64,000 nucleotides of DNA from Piscicola geometra (GCA_943735955.1 OX030960.1:8183432-8247431), one strand, 5' to 3'; shown: positions 1 to 35,420, counted from the first letter of the stretch. Numbers and translations are program-made. Notes: generated by a model from the sequence alone, not told the origin.

Positions 1-3000
1 GCTTATACAAATGTTTATTCTATTTTATTTTTTTTTTAAAAAACTTTTAGTTTATCTTTTATCTATCGAAATTTCAATTATTATTTGAATCCTTTATATA
101 AGTCCATTCATCCATTCTTATGAGTCATTTTCTTTTCTATCTGCCATTTATCTGCCACAATTCTTTCAGTCGGAAGGTTTCATAACGCTTCTTCGTTCAA
201 ACTTAAAATAAATGTAAATCAACCTTTAAAGAGCAGGTGCATTCTGTTTGAAGCGTGTTTTCATCGCAAAAACATTTTCCGCTCACGAAAGCAAACAATG
301 CATGAAAACTATTCTGAGACAAGCAGTGAGAAAAAACTAAGCAAAAACAGACGGTACTGGAGTTAAAAATGTGAAAAAAGTTTGAAGGATCAGAAATGGC
401 ATGGAACTACTAGCCTTCATTAGTTGACTTAACGTCGTTACAACTCTGTCAAAAAGGAAACCCTTCTGGAAAGTTTTGTGATTAGTTTCCGAAACGAAAA
501 TAATTGCTTTTCTATCTGAGTGCTGGAAGTTTTGAAACGCAATTAACGTTTCTTCGATACGTCATTTCCCTAATCTCACCCCCTGAGAGTCGCAAGGCTT
601 TTTAAAGGTACAGTTGATAAAAAGGAAAACAACTTTACATTATAAAAAATTAATTATTATTAACTTTCAATAACCAAAATAATAATGAGAAAAAAAATTC
701 TATACATATTAAAACTTCACTCGCAGAGAGTTCAGAAACCACTGCATAGACCTGAAAGCGCCATTGCAACAAGGTCCAAAATGCCACCTAAGAAGCACAC
801 TGCTTTCTCTTATTCTAAAGCTCAAATAATAGAAACAATTTCCAACAAGAATTTGATTATAGAGTGAATCTTCCCCCCTGTCACGACACTCATTCAGTAA
901 GTGAAAACCGATACTGGAACATAGGCGCTGATTGCCTTATCTTCACACCCTTGTATCCAAAGCACTAATTATGCCAAAGGGAAGCTGTCCTGGTACAAAG
1001 ATGCGATCAAGTATATCATTTGTGATTTATATTAGAAAGAATGTTCGAGAGATTAAAAAATTCCAGATAGACATTAATAATTAATAATTATATAATTATA
1101 AATAATTATTAATACTTTTTTGAAAATTTATTAATTATAATTACTAATGGTTATAATCATTCTACCTAAAAAAACTTTTAATGTATTTAAAAGTAATATT
1201 TTATTTGATTAATAAGGTACAAAATAGATAAATCACTTTAGACCAAAAACGAAAAAAGATATCTAGTAAACAGAAAGTATTAATTTGGCAATACATCAAG
1301 ATAAGTGTACTTCTCGAGTCTGGGTACTTAAGACCTTTGCATAAATGTTTCTTATACTTCCACCATTCATAACAATCACATCAACCCTTTCCAGCCTCCT
1401 TCATCGCTGTCTATTCCTGCATTGATCTTCAAAGTACTAAAAATAACTTGATAGCAATGGTTATTATCCGCATAGCCATGAAGAATTATTTTTTCATCAC
1501 CTTCATCATTACAAGAGGAAACAAGTATGTAATCATTGCTTACATCTTGCTTGCTCACTTACCATCACATCTTCAATCTCATTAACAGCACTTCTTTTTC
1601 TACAATTTTTCTTGCCATCTTTTCAAGCTTTTCTTTGTCCTTAAAAACTTTTTTCCCATTTGAATCTCACTATTCTCTCCATGCCTCACCATACAATCGT
1701 ATGAATACTCTTCATTTGAAACAATCCTTGGCACTCTAAAAGATTTTATTTTTTTACTGAAAACAGATTAAAAATAAAAAAGTTAATATTATATAGATTT
1801 AATTTTTAAATCTTCGAAAGTGAGAAGATTTATAAATACTTTATCTAACGTGAAATTTTTTCAGAAACGTTTGAAATGAATCTATTTTATTTTATTAAAA
1901 GTGAAATAGTAAAAAGACTAACTCGGTGGTTTCTTGCATTCAGAACAGCTTTAATAGTGTTTCTAAGATTTTATTTTCAAGTTTAGCTTTTTATACCCGC
2001 TATACAAATGTAGACAAATAAAACTAGCTTTATTTTGTCTTTTCATTCTCTTTTTATTTCTTAATTTGGAAGTAATTCATTTTATTGCCCTGTGGCCTTC
2101 TTTTTTATTACTGCTTTCCATACGTGCCGCCATTGCTGATGACGAACACGGAAGAATTATCACATTCTCTAAATCGATGTATTCGATTTGAGCTGGGCAC
2201 CAAACCGTTAAAACGTTATAAACGAAATTAATAATTTTGTCTCGTTTCATTTCATTCTTTGTCATTCAATTTGGCTTTTTATTCAATAATTTGTGTCGTT
2301 TAAATAAAAATTATATTTCATTTTATAACCTAATAATAAGGTTGGTGTTTCATTTGAGCCTTTTGTTACTCTATTTTTGTTCTTTTTTTAAATAAAAATG
2401 TTTGTTAAATAAAATTAACGTTTTTACGTTTAAAGGTAACTTTCTTTATTTTATCTCCAAATATATTTGTATTCCTAAGTGTCTGAATTTTAAATAAGAC
2501 TTTATCTATGAGATGTATGAAACTAATATTTCTTGTTGGCCGTTTTAGAATTCTTAAATCTACTAAATGTTCAAGCTGAAATATCATTCTCATTATTCTT
2601 CATTTCTTTTTACATATTTTTTCAATAACCCCATTTAAAAATTTCACTAAAAATGTCACAGCAACACTAAGTCAACGTGAGCTCAAGTCTTCATACTTGA
2701 AGAAAACTTTGATAAAAAAAGCCACTGAGACCTACAAACACACACAAACAACAACTTCTCAAAAAGGAGGTCCAATGGAGCAACAAGTTATGCACCCCAC
2801 TCGACCTTTAGATCTTCCACGCCGCAAGCTCCATCAGAGACCTCAGCACACGCTTTCCTTCCCAAACATCGCCGCCTACATTGGTAGGATCCGACCGAAT
2901 AGAACGTCTCTTTTACGAGCTTTCAAACGCTTGGATGAGCAGAATCTAGTTGAACACACGTTTGAAGTTATGGCGATATGGTGTGATTTTATCGTGCCAA

Positions 3001-3562
3001 TAAAATGTACCTAGATTCTTTTTCTGTATATTTGTTAGATTTTTTGTAAGGTTTTGAAAAAAATTAAGCCTAAAACTGTATTGTAAAATTTAATGATTCA
3101 TAAAGTTTTTTTCCCTTAAAAAAGTTTCAAAAAGTCAATTGTGAATAAGAAATTATTGGTTGATTTGAAAGATAGGAAGTTTAGTCACTCACTCTAATTA
3201 TTTTTTAACAATGTTTAAAACAGCGATTTCGTCAAAATAAATATTTCAAATTTTAAATTATTTAATTTACATTTTTTTATCTTTTTATAAAAATATTCTT
3301 GCATTGAATTCTTCTTTTCTATTGAAATCGCATGCATCTAAGCGGATTAAATTTCTTTTTTCCACCCCTCTGATAACATTTATTTATTTTTTTAACGTTT
3401 TTAAAAACTTAAATAATTTATCTCACAATCATAAGGATAATCATAGACGAATTTATTTTATATACTGTTAATAAAATTTATATTTGATGAAAAAATAAAA
3501 ATTATTATTACTTTTATTGAAATGATTCTCTTCCCACTGATCTCATCTCCCTGCCACTTCAG
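1..3562. other. AT-rich stretch with no gene I can identify
   Basis: This stretch lies upstream of the first recognised SLC4A11 exon. It is AT-rich with many homopolymer T and A runs. Open frames exist at 685-867 (+), 1376-1558 (-) and 2697-3014 (+), but none matches a family I know or carries a splice chain that joins in phase to the exon at 3563. The missing N-terminal exons of SLC4A11 should lie here or before position 1. I could not place them. Confidence 0.5.
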
Positions 3563-24761
<21,199 letters not shown>

Positions 24762-27184
24762 TCGAGGCAGCAGCGCACGTTTCACGGTCATGCTTCGATG
24801 AGATTTTATCAGTAATTCTATATGCAAGTATGAGCTAGAGGTGTCGGTGTGTTTCGGATAGAGTTTTGAAGTCTATCGGAAAAACTATTTCATTTCTTAT
24901 AGATCTAATATAATATTTAAGCCCCTATAGTGTTATTCGGAGCTTACCCTATCACCCCTTTGAAACTTTCTTCTACCTTTAGCACTTTTTTCGAGTATGA
25001 ACAGAGTTGGAAACTTATGGACTTGAATGAATGCAACTTTAAAACGCTTGCATGCCGACAATATGCAAAGTCAAAGACTTCAAACTAAAACGAACACCCC
25101 AAAGTGACAGCAATACAATTGCAAATGATTATCATCTACTTTTTGAAATTATATTTTGAACATTTTTGTTTTTCTATTTAAAATGACCATTTCGGTTTTT
25201 GTGGTTGTTTTATTCTTTTTTAATTTGAAATCGTATAATTTTGTCTGAAAATACTTTTTTCAATTATAAATTATCATTGTTTTTTTTATTCAATTACAAG
25301 TTTTATCGTGAAAGTTATAACTTGAAGGATAAACCACCACTGTCTGTCATTCTCTTTTATTTCTTTTATTCTTTCTTTCATTAAAATATATATATACAAT
25401 AATTTGATCGGATGTCTATTATGTCATCTCTTTTATAAGCTCTGTAAGACATTTTAAAAACAATTTAAAGTATTTTTTCCTAACTTCACAGTGTGTAAGA
25501 TTTAGAAAATTATCTATAAATAGTTTTCAATTTTATATTTATCATTGCTTTCCTAAATAATAGTTGTTAAATAATATTACTAAAGAATATACTTCAGTAC
25601 ATGAAGTTTATATGAAGATTTAATCCAAAGATAAAACTTAAAAATAAACTTTATGTTTCTATATAGCCGTTATTTATTAGAATAGATAGCCTTAAACCAT
25701 TTTATGGACTCATAATAGTTATTGTTCCATCCAACATACTATTACCCCCCTAAAGTGAACTACTTTTTAAAATGGAAAAACTTTGGAAAAAGATTTAACG
25801 CCTAATATAAATTGATTTTTATGACTAGCAAGTTTATTTAATTTCGCTTTTATTTATTCTTTAGAAAAGATTTAACTTTCTACAATTGAAAGAAATAATT
25901 AACTGCATTCTTGTTAATTCGATTGCAAATTATTTTATTGTATTATAACTTACACTTGCTACATTCATAATCAGTATTAACAACTAACAAAATAAGGAAC
26001 AAATTTGCTAAAAGCAATCCGGTTTTTCAAATATTTAAACTTAAATGGCCAAAATTCGGTAAATTATCTTGTTGTAGTTCACTTGTATTTTCCAGTCTAT
26101 ATCTTTTATATCAATTTAAAGAAATTATAGCTTATAATTATCAATTAAAAGTTTTTGTTACAGCCCATAGGCGCGAGTAAAAATGTGCAACCTAAGTGGT
26201 CTAGGAGCCCGTTTGGGTTATACTCCTCTATAATAATGCTTGTCATTATTGTTATCATTATTAAAACTAACATTAATTACGTAAACCTAAAAACCCTATA
26301 TAAAAATATAGTTTTTTAACTTAAATATATGCAAACTAGTTTTTTAAAGGTTAATAACACATTTTATAAGTAAAAAAAACATTTTACTTTAAAAAATTCA
26401 CATTCCAAGTTATTTGAGTTTTATTTTTGTCTAAATCTTAGGTTTATTCACTTTTTTACTCATTATATATCGTAGTATTTATAAATATTTTATCAAAGCA
26501 TGTTAAACTAAAAATCACTTTATAACATATTTCTTTAATCACTGAACAGTGGGTATTTTTGCTTTTTCAATTTCATTGTTAGTCAAATGAACATGCATTT
26601 TTCTTCCAAATCTTTTAGATGGTATTTCTATGTATTTCAATAAAATCGAAGGATTACGTAAATACAAGAAAACGCTTTAGAGTTTTGATTAATAAAGAAA
26701 TAAAGAGTCTTGGTTTAAAAACGAGTTACAAATGAATTATTTCAGCTTTTCCAATCTCAGTAATTTTTAGAATCACAACCATTTATTTTAATAAATAAAA
26801 TCTTCCAGAATACTTGCTCTGAAAAGTTTCTAATTACGAGAAATTTTTCAATGGTTGTCACCTTCTAATCTTTTCTTTTGGCATTGGAAGCCGATGCGTC
26901 CTATACATGGTATTTTAAGGTTCGTCTATCTTCCATATACACAAAACAGAAAACTCAGAAAAATGAAACCCCACTTTTTTTATTAACATACCATCGTTTT
27001 TGTATACAAAACGTACAAACTAAAAGGTATAATTTTACTCATCGATAACGAAAAAATAATATTAATAAGTTAAGTATAACACATTTGCTTTAAATTTCTT
27101 TTTAACGTATTTTCTCTAAACAGCCATCATCATCACTAACTTAACACCATCATGACAACGATGCATTTATACAGCGCTTAGTGA
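24762..27184. other. Intergenic DNA between convergent SLC4A11 and SERBP1-like genes
   Basis: AT-rich sequence holding the 3' untranslated regions of both genes. AATAAA occurs at 25643 on the plus strand and at 26979-26984 on the minus strand; the second lies about 200 bp past the SERBP1-like stop and is a plausible poly(A) signal. A copy of repeat family B sits at 26165-26275. No coding exon seen. Confidence 0.6.
26165..26275 (+). mobile_element. Short interspersed repeat, family B (copy 2)
   Basis: It begins near GGCGCGAGTAAAAATGTGCA, contains GGTCTAGGAGCCCGTTTGGG, and ends AATAATGCTTGTCATTATTG with an ATT-rich tail. Copy 1 (17661) shares both blocks in the same order. Confidence 0.6.
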
Positions 27185-28271
27185 TTAAGAGAGGCTTGGG
27201 AAGTCCTTTTCGTCGTCAACATTAGGCACGATGGGCGCCTTGTTGTGTGGCTTGAAGCCGTCACCACCGAAGCGGCCACCAGCAGCAGCACCACCTCTGC
27301 CGCCACGACCGCCCCTCATGCCACCCCTGGGACCACCAGCCCCCCTCCTGGCACCACCTCCACCAGAGCGAGAGTCAGTGAAGGTGATCTTGATGGGCAC
27401 CACGTTTTTCGTTTTCCTCTGTGGAGGGTGGGTCAAATTATGGGTGGATTGGTGGTGTGGGTGGGTCAAATGATGGGTGGATTGGTGGTGTGGGTGGGTC
27501 GAGTGATGGGTGGATTGGTGGTGTGGGTGGGTCAAATGATGGGTGGATTGGTGGTGTGGGTGGGTCAAGTGATGGGTGGATTGGTGGTGTGGGTGGGTCA
27601 AGTGATGGGTGGATTGGTGGTGTGGGTGGGTCAAGTGATGGGTGGATTGGTGGTGTGGGTGGGTCAAGTGATGGGTGGATTGGTGGTGTGGGTGGGTCAA
27701 GTGATGGGTGGATTGGTGGTGTGGGTGGGTCAAGTGATGGGTGGATTGGTGGTGTGGGTGGGTCAAGTGATGGGTGGATTGGTGGTGTGGGTGGGTCAAG
27801 TGATGGGTGGATTGGTGGTGTGGGTGGGTCAAGTGATGGGTGGATTGGTGGTGTGGGTGGGTCAAGCGATGGGTGGATTGGTGGAGGGTGGGTCAAATGA
27901 TGGGTGGATTGGTGGTGTGGGTGGGGAATAAGATGGTGGGTGGGTGATGTGGTCGATTCATTGGAGTGGCTTAAATAATCGTAAATGAAGAAATATAAAA
28001 CTAGGCAATTAGTTTTAAATTAAAAATATATAAAAAATACATATTTATACAATTTTGTAACTTTCTCAAGTATTGTGGATATAATGATGATAATGATGAA
28101 GACAAATTCGCGGAAATAAGAACCTGCTCATGTTCCTCCTCCTCGCTCTCTTCTTCTTCCTCTTCCTCCTCCTCCGTCTTCTTCTTCAGCACAAACATCT
28201 TCTTCCACTTGGCGTTTTCGGAACTTCCTGCATGGGAGATGGATGAAGATGATAAACAAGTAGTAGTAGTA

Positions 28272-28330
<59 letters not shown>

Positions 28331-28508
28331 TAGTAGTAGTAGCAATAGTAGCGACCACTACACATTAATCTGCTCTAACACCTCTCTGACTAATCAGCCT
28401 CAAAACCATCGGCATAATTATCATTACCTAAATATATTTCAAACCACACCACCACCACCACCACCACCACAGTCACAGTCACAGTCACAGTCACAGTCAC
28501 AGTCACAG

Positions 28509-28565
<57 letters not shown>

Positions 28566-30674
28566 CGTTCGGCTTGCGGATGTTGAAGGTCGCCTTCACT
28601 CGCTTCTCCTCCTCCATCTTCTTCCACTCGGCAAGCGTCATCTGCTTCTCCTCCGCCTCGCGTTCAGCCGCCAGGGCTGCCAACGCTGCCTCCTTCTCTG
28701 CCAACTCTTCGGGCGAGAGGGCTGGTCCGTGCTCCTCGGGTCTGTTGAATGGTGTTTTAAAAGTTTTGAATTAAGGCAGTAAGGGTGGATGTGGTGTTGG
28801 TGTTTTAATCGGTATTGGTGGAGCTTTTGATACTAGTGACTAATTGTTGAACAATAGCAGAATATGCGAGTAATTCAAAGAAACTAACAAAAGTGAATAT
28901 AATAAATTGAATAGATAATCATGAACAAACTTTTGTGGGCTGTTCTCAGATGGGTTGGTGGCTCCGGCATTGTTGATGTGGTCACTACAGTTAGAGGAAA
29001 GGTAAGGTAGATTAATGCATTGGTAAATTGAATTTCTCAAGAGTATTTGCTTCTCTCCAAATAAAACACACACAAACATACAAACACACAAACACAAACA
29101 CACACAAACATATAAACACAAACCTACAAACAAACACAAACATACAAACACACACAAGCAAACACAGATTACTCACTTGATGTCATCCCTGACAGATCCC
29201 CAGTTGTGAGCTCCTCCACCCTCCCTCTTGTCTTGCGGCTTCACTCCACTATGTGGTGGTCACATGGTGTTTACAATAGAATCTATTAAAAAGCCATTCC
29301 TAGGAAAAGACTAGATTATACATATTTATAAACATTATTTTACAAAATGAAGCTGAAAACACTTAGTTTTTGCCAACAAGCAGTAAGTTATAAGTGCATT
29401 TTCAATGATGATTTTTAAGCTCTTAAAACATCAATTAAAATATCTATTTGTTGTGGTTTATTCATGTTTAAACTCCTAATTTGCTTAATGCTAAATTTTG
29501 GAAATAAATTGAAATTCTTCCTAAAAAAATATATAGAATTTCCCCTAAGAGATCATTCAGAATTGAATATATTTATACTTATTATCTAAAAATGCCTGAA
29601 GCTTTGGCATACAATTTGATTGAGTTTGGTGAGTGTGATTTTGCAAACTGATGAACTATATAAAAAAACATTTAGAATATATTAATTAATAAAGTGTAAA
29701 TTTTAAAGAATAAATTTGACAAAACATCTGTGTGATTAAAACAACTAAAATGACAGACCTCTTGTCGCTTCCACTGTGTCTGTCAAACTCCCTCCTGCCT
29801 GCCTCGGCTCCACCTCTGGCTCCTCTGAAGCCGCCTCTCCTTGGTCCTCCTCGACCTCCTCTTAGGCCATTTCTTTCCGGTCTTTGAATACATAATTCCG
29901 AAATTTGATACTTAAGTATTTAATGCGAATAAAAGAATTAAGGTAAAATTGCTTGGTAATCCCTTAATTTATTCATAGCATTGAACTCCTCCCACTTTGG
30001 AATTTCAATAATTATTCTTTTACAAAATGCGGTTATTATTATCTTTCTAAAAGATGTTTTCTTAAAAATTATTTTTGAAAATTAATTATTTAAAAAAATG
30101 CAATTTATAATTTTGCTTTTAAAAAGTGATTTAACCAGATTATTCAGATGTCAATCAATCATAGTAGGAGTTTAATGCTATGAATAAATTAAGGGATTAC
30201 AAAGCAATTTGACCAGAATTATATTATAAAAATAAATGCATTTTTAATATTTCAAAACCACATCTAGCGCTTTTACTATCAATAATATGCTACCTTTGTT
30301 CCGTGCTAGATTCATTACTGGGTTTTTGATCAAAGGCTGGTCTCGCAGCTGCACAAAATTCGAAAATTATGTTTAATGAATACTAAAAAATGTCTTTTAT
30401 TTAAAATATACTAGAAAACGCATAAAATGTTTATTTCACACGTGCCTTTTTGGTTATTCACGCTGGTCACTTTGTTCGAAGTTTGCACCACAGTCTTTGC
30501 GACTTTTGGTTTTTCAGTCTTTGTGGTTGCAACTGGTGCTTTTTTAACTACTGTTTTCTTTTCTGCCAACTGGTCTTGTAGCTTTTTCAATGTGTCTAAT
30601 GGGTCGATGTCTATTTCTTCCTCTTCGGTCTCGATGGCCGCAAACTTATTGTTCACGTGAATTCTATACTCCAT
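27185..30674 (-). CDS. SERBP1: SERBP1/HABP4-family RNA-binding protein, 8 exons, complete
   Basis: Exons in transcript order: 30674-30442, 30341-30294, 29881-29759, 29248-29177, 28984-28931, 28741-28563, 28227-28124, 27418-27185 (stop TAA). All phases match; predicted length is 348 residues. Family marks are the N-terminal MEYRIHVNNKFAAI, a central Arg-Gly block (NGLRGGRGGPRRGGFRG), the GGAHNWGSVRDDI motif, the HABP4/PAI-RBP1 core EEKQMTLAEWKKM followed by ATFNIRKPNEG, a WKKMFVLKKK segment with a poly-Glu run, a C-terminal RGG block and the terminal VDDEKDFPSL. Relatives bind mRNA and inactive ribosomes in the cytoplasm; the fly relative is vig. Start: first ATG of the N-terminal exon, with no upstream in-frame coding seen. 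Intron 1 has an alternative GC-AG reading (exon 1 ending AAAAAG, exon 2 starting 30348) that also keeps frame. Confidence 0.94.
27419..27930. repeat. 33-bp minisatellite, about 14 copies, abutting a 3' splice site
   Basis: The unit reads GGATTGGTGGTGTGGGTGGG then TCAAGTGATGGGT. Copies are nearly identical, with AAATG/GAGTG/AAGCG variants. On the transcribed (minus) strand it is CACCC-rich and runs into the acceptor of the last SERBP1-like exon at 27418. Because 33 is a multiple of 3, it is open in several frames, which is not evidence of coding. Confidence 0.96.
28261..28342. repeat. (TAG)n microsatellite
   Basis: About 27 units with two phase slips, in intron 6 of the SERBP1-like gene. Confidence 0.95.
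28446..28562. repeat. Compound (ACC)n-(ACAGTC)n-(CA)n array at a 5' splice site
   Basis: Three different simple repeats follow one another. The (CA)n part, (GT)n on the transcribed strand, starts exactly at the intron boundary after the exon ending at 28563 (GAACGAGG on the minus strand), so the first GT of the repeat is the donor. Confidence 0.95.
29065..29166. repeat. Imperfect ACAAACACA array
   Basis: Degenerate CA/CAAA repeat in intron 4 of the SERBP1-like gene. It ends a few bases before the donor of the exon at 29177. Confidence 0.85.
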
Positions 30675-31395
30675 TTTTATGATGTAAGAATTTTATTTAA
30701 ATTACTATTTTTATAAATGCTATGAAACTATGTTTCTTGAGGATGTTTACAGATCAAAACACATTTCTGCGCTAGGCGTGATCGCTACTGCACTATTTTG
30801 ATGGATAGGAAATTGCTAAAATTAAACTTTTGCATTTAGTCTCTTTGAAGAATCATTTATTTTAGTTTTCTTAAAAAGTTGTTTTTAAAACTTTTATTTA
30901 CTGATAAACGTTTTTTGTTTTTTTCACATAATAAATAAAAAGGATCTAATCTAAATAATAATCTTATAAACATCTACGTATTTTTGTGTGTAGATTTAAG
31001 GTTTTAAACTAAAAATGACTTTATTCAATTCTTTTCTATATAAAAAAAACTTTATCAATTAATATTTATAATCAATGTTTTTCACTTATACAGTATTAGT
31101 AATACTACACCATCAATGTTATATAATTTATAAGTTATATAAGACCACAAATTTTAATAAATAAGATAGAGCAGTGTGATTCAATAATAGATAGAAGAAA
31201 AAAATGCTCTTCTTGTACTCATAAAAAATATAGTCAGCTTTAAAAAATCAAAATTAGCTTTCCCAATCACTTAAATTATTATAATTATAGGGGAAGAAAT
31301 CATCGGTTTCAAAAATTCATTACGTTCAATTAGAACTTGATTAACAAGAATAATACAAAAACCTCATTTTATAATTACTGAATGCTTTCTTCAGC
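30675..31395. other. Upstream region of the SERBP1-like gene
   Basis: AT-rich sequence holding the presumed promoter and 5' untranslated region of the minus-strand gene that starts at 30674. No exon or clear TATA box identified. Confidence 0.4.
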
Positions 31396-31608
31396 ATGGG
31401 GCATTGCTGCATATTCACCAGAAACATTCGGAACCAGAAGGATCTTTTTTTTGAAAAGAGCGGAAAAAATGGCTTAAGAGGAGATCGAGGTGGGCCAAGG
31501 AGGGTCAAAGCTTCAGAGCTAGACAGCTTAAATGGAAGGATGTATCTGCTGTATGGCTTAACCTTTGTTCTTGCTTTTATATATAAATGCAGCAGAAAAA
31601 AAGTATTA
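31396..31608 (-). mobile_element. Decayed LINE reverse-transcriptase tail (distal part, split by hAT insertion)
   Basis: Read on the minus strand, the segment just left of the hAT element contains TKVKPYSRYILPFKLSSSEA. This lines up with the TKVRLY...YILP.LLYGSETW segment that follows the reverse transcriptase in many non-LTR retrotransposons. It continues the fragment on the other side of the element (33128-33505) in the right order and on the right strand. Frames are broken, so it is a fossil. Within it, 31463-31512 (+) also resembles SERBP1-like exon 3. Confidence 0.6.
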
Positions 31609-31616
31609 ACTCACTT

Positions 31617-33119
<1,503 letters not shown>

Positions 33120-33127
33120 ACTCACTT

Positions 33128-33505
33128 GAAACACTCCCTGCCAATGCCAGACGACGCGTTATTTCTTTCAGGCTGCCACATCTTACATTGCCCCGAGGTA
33201 CACGAACTACTCCACATTTTCGATCTGGTGACCATTAACCAGCAGATCAGGCGGTGTTGTTTGAAAGTGAATGAGAGATTAGATCTTTGTCTTTTTGTAG
33301 TTGGACAAAAACAAGGTCAGTAAAAAGTGGCATATCCAAGGCTGGTGCCAAATATTTGCGCAAGTTGTTGACCGCTACTGAACTTGATCCATCACCACAT
33401 TGTATGTATCAGACACCAATACACAACCTTGACGAACCCCAGATTGAATTTGAAACCAACCTCTCAAAGAGCGATTGTATTGGACGCTGCTTTTGGTGTT
33501 GAGAT
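33128..33505 (-). mobile_element. Decayed LINE reverse-transcriptase fragment (proximal part)
   Basis: On the minus strand this reads ...RGWFQIQSGVRQGCVL... then YNVVMDQV, the conserved reverse-transcriptase block around SGVRQGC. Further on come VNG.QIENVE.FVYLGAM and EITRRLALAGS, which resemble the E-x-F-x-YLG and TRR/KRIALA-type blocks downstream of the RT core. Stops and frameshifts interrupt it, and the catalytic YADD box between the blocks is not recognisable. The clade is not determinable from this fragment. Confidence 0.75.
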
Positions 33506-33759
33506 GAGGGCCTGGGAGATACGTATAAACTGACACAAAACTGTTCATCAATTTATTTTTATTTTAGTCAATTTTTCAAATGTTTATTTATTCAATAAAA
33601 ATTTAATGTTCACTGAAAGAAAAGTTTAGATTTAGACGGTTATACTCAAATATATTGGAATGAATAGTCCTTCAAAAGAACATTTATACTTTCCCAAAAA
33701 TTTAAAATAATTTAAAATGATTAATTTTTCATTTTAAAATATTATTTATAATTGTCTTG

Positions 33760-33965
33760 GTGGCTAGGGGGCAAGTGTTGGTGATTGGGGAGCAGGTCTT
33801 GGTGGTTGGGGAGCAGGTGTTGGTGGTTGGGGAGCAGGTCTTGGTGGTTGGGGAGCAGCTCTTGGTGGTTGGGGAGCAGCTCTTGGTGGTTGAGGAGCAG
33901 CTCTTGGTGGTTGAGGAGCAGGTCTTAGTGGTTGGGGAGGAGCAGATATTGGTGGCTGGGGAGGA
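33760..33965. repeat. 21-bp minisatellite inside a coding exon
   Basis: About nine or ten copies of GGTGGTTGGGGAGCAGGTCTT and variants. On the minus strand it encodes the in-frame heptad APQPPRA/P of the TSP1 protein tail. Variants mostly change one residue and the 21-bp period keeps frame, except at the left end where a TAG stop ends the frame. Confidence 0.9.
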
Positions 33966-35358
33966 GCAGGAACTGATCTAAGTAGGCTGAGAGAACTCGG
34001 AGGGTAAGGTGGTGGTGCTCGCGGGTAATCACTAGACCAACCACTTGAACTACAACTTTGTCCTTCTTTGTAAGATCCATCACACTGAGCTTTAGTGGAA
34101 TAATGGTGATGACTTTAATTTTCAATAGCGCATCCACTAGAAAATCACCAAAATCTCCCACTCCAACATTAGGACCAAGAAAAGCACTAATCAATAAATT
34201 ACCTCAAAACACCCTTCAAACCCTTTCAAAACCAACATAACAGATTCTCCAAAACATCCTTAAAGCATCACAAATTACCGTATTGGGGTAAGCAGGTTCT
34301 TTGCCTGTACCTCACATAACCAGTTTGGTCTCCACACGCCCCCCATTCACCCCAAAGTGCCCAAATACCTTTAGGAAGTCAAGATGATGATGATGATGAT
34401 GGTGATAATGTGATGGTGATGATGATGGTGATGATGTGATGGTGATGATGATAATAATAATAATGCGTATTTATAATGCGCCAAGGGACGCAACTGAGGC
34501 GCCACTCACACGACATAAGTTGTTAAACACCGCATCATATACACTAGGTATATGATAGCTCACGGTTAGCTGAACAGGGATTCGAACTGGCAACCATTAA
34601 GTTGCACGTCCAACGATTTTACCATCTAAGCCAGCCCGCTCGCCAATGACAATGATGATGATGATGAGGAGGATGATGATGATGATGAAGAAGATGATGA
34701 TGAGGATGATTTTGATGACTTTTTTGATAGAAAATTAATATAATTAACAAAAGCATTGCTAACCGCATGGAGATGTATCACGTACTGTTTGTAATAAAAA
34801 TAAAAATAATTCAGAATAATACATTTTTTATAGCTTGTATCATCATCATCATCATCATCATTATTCCCCAATCAAATATCATTATCATTATCTTTATCCA
34901 CCAACCACCATCATCATTATCATCATCATTATCCACCAACAACCACCATCATCATCATCATCATCATCATTATCCACCAACAACCATCATCATCATCATC
35001 ATTATCCCCCAACCACCACCATCATCATCATTATCATTATCCCCCAACCACCATCATCATCATCATCATTATCCACCAACCACCATCATCATCATTATCC
35101 CCCAACCACCATCATCATCATCATCATTATCTCCCAACCACCATCATCATTATCATTATCATAATTCACCACAAAAGGATCATCATCATAAACTTACTTC
35201 CACAGTCGCCTGAAACACTAACGCACGTTGCTCCTCCATTTATTGGGACGGGACATGCGCATACCCGTGTTCTTGCGATCTTTAAGGGGGTTTTGTGGGT
35301 AGTCATGATGATAATGATGGTAATGATGATGGTTATGATGATGGTTATAATGATAGTA

Positions 35359-35402
<44 letters not shown>

Positions 35403-35420
35403 TAAGAAGAAGAAGAAGAA

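Noticed and set aside
2697..3014. 105-residue frame as an upstream SLC4A11 exon
   Set aside because: There is no donor of the required phase and no convincing match to the SLC4 N-terminal domain. Left unassigned.
27421..27930. Open frames of repeated MGGLVVWVGQV / THPHHQSTHHL type
   Set aside because: A 33-bp minisatellite without stops is open in several frames on both strands. It lies inside an intron of the SERBP1-like gene with a confirmed acceptor at 27418.
34590..34645. A tRNA gene on the minus strand (A and B boxes present)
   Set aside because: The cloverleaf is imperfect, the sequence continues into a conserved SINE body with an (ATT)n tail, and a second copy exists at 58417-58597.
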